Positions 50,116 to 51,036 of a stretch of 51,036 nt of DNA are shown here, one piece after another. Source of the DNA: Archaeoglobus sp. UBA234 (GTDB taxonomy: Archaea > Halobacteriota > Archaeoglobi > Archaeoglobales > Archaeoglobaceae); contig DACH01000021.1 in assembly GCA_002494625.1 (NCBI GenBank), positions 1 through 51,036 of the forward strand, written 5' to 3'. Every line of letters starts with the position of its first letter. Position 1 is the first letter of the stretch. The translations under genes were made by a program, and so were the position numbers. The notes below the pieces were generated by a model. The model worked only from the letters and a program-made list of their open reading frames with translations, made no database searches and was not told the DNA's origin.

Positions 50116-51036
50116 CATCACTTGCTCCGGGTCTTGCGGTAGCTACCTCATTAGTAGCATCGTTGATGATACTCATATTCAGAAAAAACCCAAACTTGAG
50201 GGAGACTTTCTCAATAGGGGCAGGTTTGCTCAAATTTGGAATCGTATGTTCAATGATACCTGAAATAATGGGTGGAAAGATCATACAGCTTGTCATCATG
50301 GATGTATTCCCGGGTTTACAGCTTAAATTTACAGTAGATGCATTTGGACTATTTTTCGGGTTCACCTCCTCCCTCTTGTGGATCCTGACAACCTTGTACT
50401 CCATAGGATACATGCGCTCTCTTGATGAACACGCTCAAACCCGATACTTTTTCAGCTTTGCTCTCGCCATGTCTTCTGCAATTGGAGTGGCTTTTTCTGG
50501 AAATCTTTTCACTCTCTTCATATTTTACGAACTGTTAACCATTTCAACATACCCACTTGTCGTACATGAGGAATCTGAAGAGGCGATGAGTGCTGGAAGA
50601 AAATATATCGCCTATCTTTTGACTGCCGGGACTTTTTTGCTGTTTTCAACTGTGGCAGTTTACTACTACACAGGAACAACGGATTTTTCATTCGGGGGTA
50701 TTCTAGCAGATAAAGGAATACCGGAGAGCTTGCTGAAACTGCTTTTCGTTACATTTATGATTGGATGTACGAAAGCTGCCTTTATGCCCCTCCACTCCTG
50801 GCTCCCTACAGCAATGATAGCCCCCACTCCGGTCAGCGCTTTACTCCACGCAGTAGCTGTTGTTAAAGCCGGTGTTTTTACAGCGGTCAGAATAATTCTC
50901 TACATTTACGGTGTGGAACTTATGAGTGAAACCGGATTAGCCACCCCCTTCGCCTACTTCGTCTCAATAACAATCATCCTCGCCTCCCTCTTCGCCCTCT
51001 CTCAAGACAACCTCAAGCTCAGGCTGGCTTACAGCA
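50109..51036 (+). CDS. Second large antiporter subunit (NuoL/NuoM/MrpA-like, MbxH'-type), partial
   Basis: An open frame runs from TTG 50109 past the window end (309 codons seen). A GGGGGTG ribosome site is 5 bases upstream and the start overlaps the mrpD stop. The protein has many helices, the TM5-type NLFTLFIFYELLTISTYPLV and the channel segment CTKAAFMPLHSWLPTAM followed by APTPVSALLHAVAVVKAGVF, all typical of proton-pumping antiporter subunits. Two such subunits in tandem are a feature of Mbx/Mbs-type complexes and also of some Mrp systems. The rest lies outside the window. Confidence 0.85.
   Translation, partial: MVTSLAPGLAVATSLVASLMILIFRKNPNLRETFSIGAGLLKFGIVCSMIPEIMGGKIIQLVIMDVFPGLQLKFTVDAFGLFFGFTSSLLWILTTLYSIGYMRSLDEHAQTRYFFSFALAMSSAIGVAFSGNLFTLFIFYELLTISTYPLVVHEESEEAMSAGRKYIAYLLTAGTFLLFSTVAVYYYTGTTDFSFGGILADKGIPESLLKLLFVTFMIGCTKAAFMPLHSWLPTAMIAPTPVSALLHAVAVVKAGVFTAVRIILYIYGVELMSETGLATPFAYFVSITIILASLFALSQDNLKLRLAYS

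Noticed and set aside
1..51036. CRISPR arrays, insertion sequences, rRNA genes
   Set aside because: No regularly spaced repeats of CRISPR type, no intact transposase and no rRNA-like segment were seen on reading both strands.

Overview
The window is 51 kb of densely packed archaeal chromosome, most likely from the order Archaeoglobales (an Archaeoglobus, Ferroglobus or Geoglobus relative; the genus cannot be fixed without searches). The evidence is topoisomerase VI A and B, Hel308 helicase, archaeal RqcH, archaeal CoaD, form III RuBisCO, the archaeal shikimate enzyme ADH synthase, beta-oxidation-type acyl-CoA genes, CcmAB and a Mrp/Mbh-type antiporter operon. Many first genes of operons have a TATA-like box about 25 bases upstream of the start, which suggests leaderless transcripts. 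Internal genes have GGAGGTGA-type ribosome binding sites or ATGA overlaps.

Layout. 1-1013: end of an acyl-CoA dehydrogenase, then a 3-hydroxyacyl-CoA dehydrogenase. 1290-5472: MgtE/SLC41-like transporter, SPL-type radical SAM protein, DUF84 NTPase, DsrE-like protein, CoaD, a small membrane protein and a 40-residue zinc-ribbon microprotein. 5648-9357: aroA-aroC, then form III RuBisCO. 9472-13974: acyl-CoA operon (hydroxyacyl-CoA dehydrogenase/enoyl-CoA hydratase fusion, HMG-CoA-synthase-like/DUF35 fusion without the usual catalytic residues, SCP-x-type thiolase). 14047-16776 (minus): ferredoxin, phytoene-desaturase-like flavoprotein, ccmA, ccmB. 16843-23080 (minus): top6A, top6B, a stand-alone RAM domain, ADH synthase and Hel308. 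A tRNA-Thr lies at 23239.

23491-24813 carries a secreted protein, a DUF4405-like small membrane protein, an ArsR-type regulator and a small membrane/coiled-coil protein. 24825-29763 (minus) has two multi-PAS sensors, one a complete histidine kinase and one lacking the kinase domain. 29864-34040 holds a bacterial-type tRNA-guanine transglycosylase, an unassigned pair of polytopic membrane proteins and a YhhQ-type queuosine-precursor transporter; together the transglycosylase and transporter suggest deazaguanine salvage. 34135-38963 is the accessory part: a lipoprotein, a TauE/SafE permease operon whose small proteins carry a three-times repeated motif, two ribbon-helix-helix regulators, phased direct repeats in the permease promoter and a VapBC pair. 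It ends in the remains of a COG1743/DUF1156 DNA methylase gene.

39366-45676 (minus): class II lysyl-tRNA synthetase, then an operon of a hydantoinase/oxoprolinase-like protein, an HDAC-like deacetylase and RqcH. 46184-51036: an Mrp/Mbh-type Na+/H+ antiporter operon (E, F, G, MbhDE-like, B, C, D, and a second large antiporter subunit cut by the window edge). The subunit order resembles the Mbh/Mbx complexes of Thermococcales, so a redox module may follow outside the window.

All functions are read from sequence motifs and recalled family knowledge; no database search was run.
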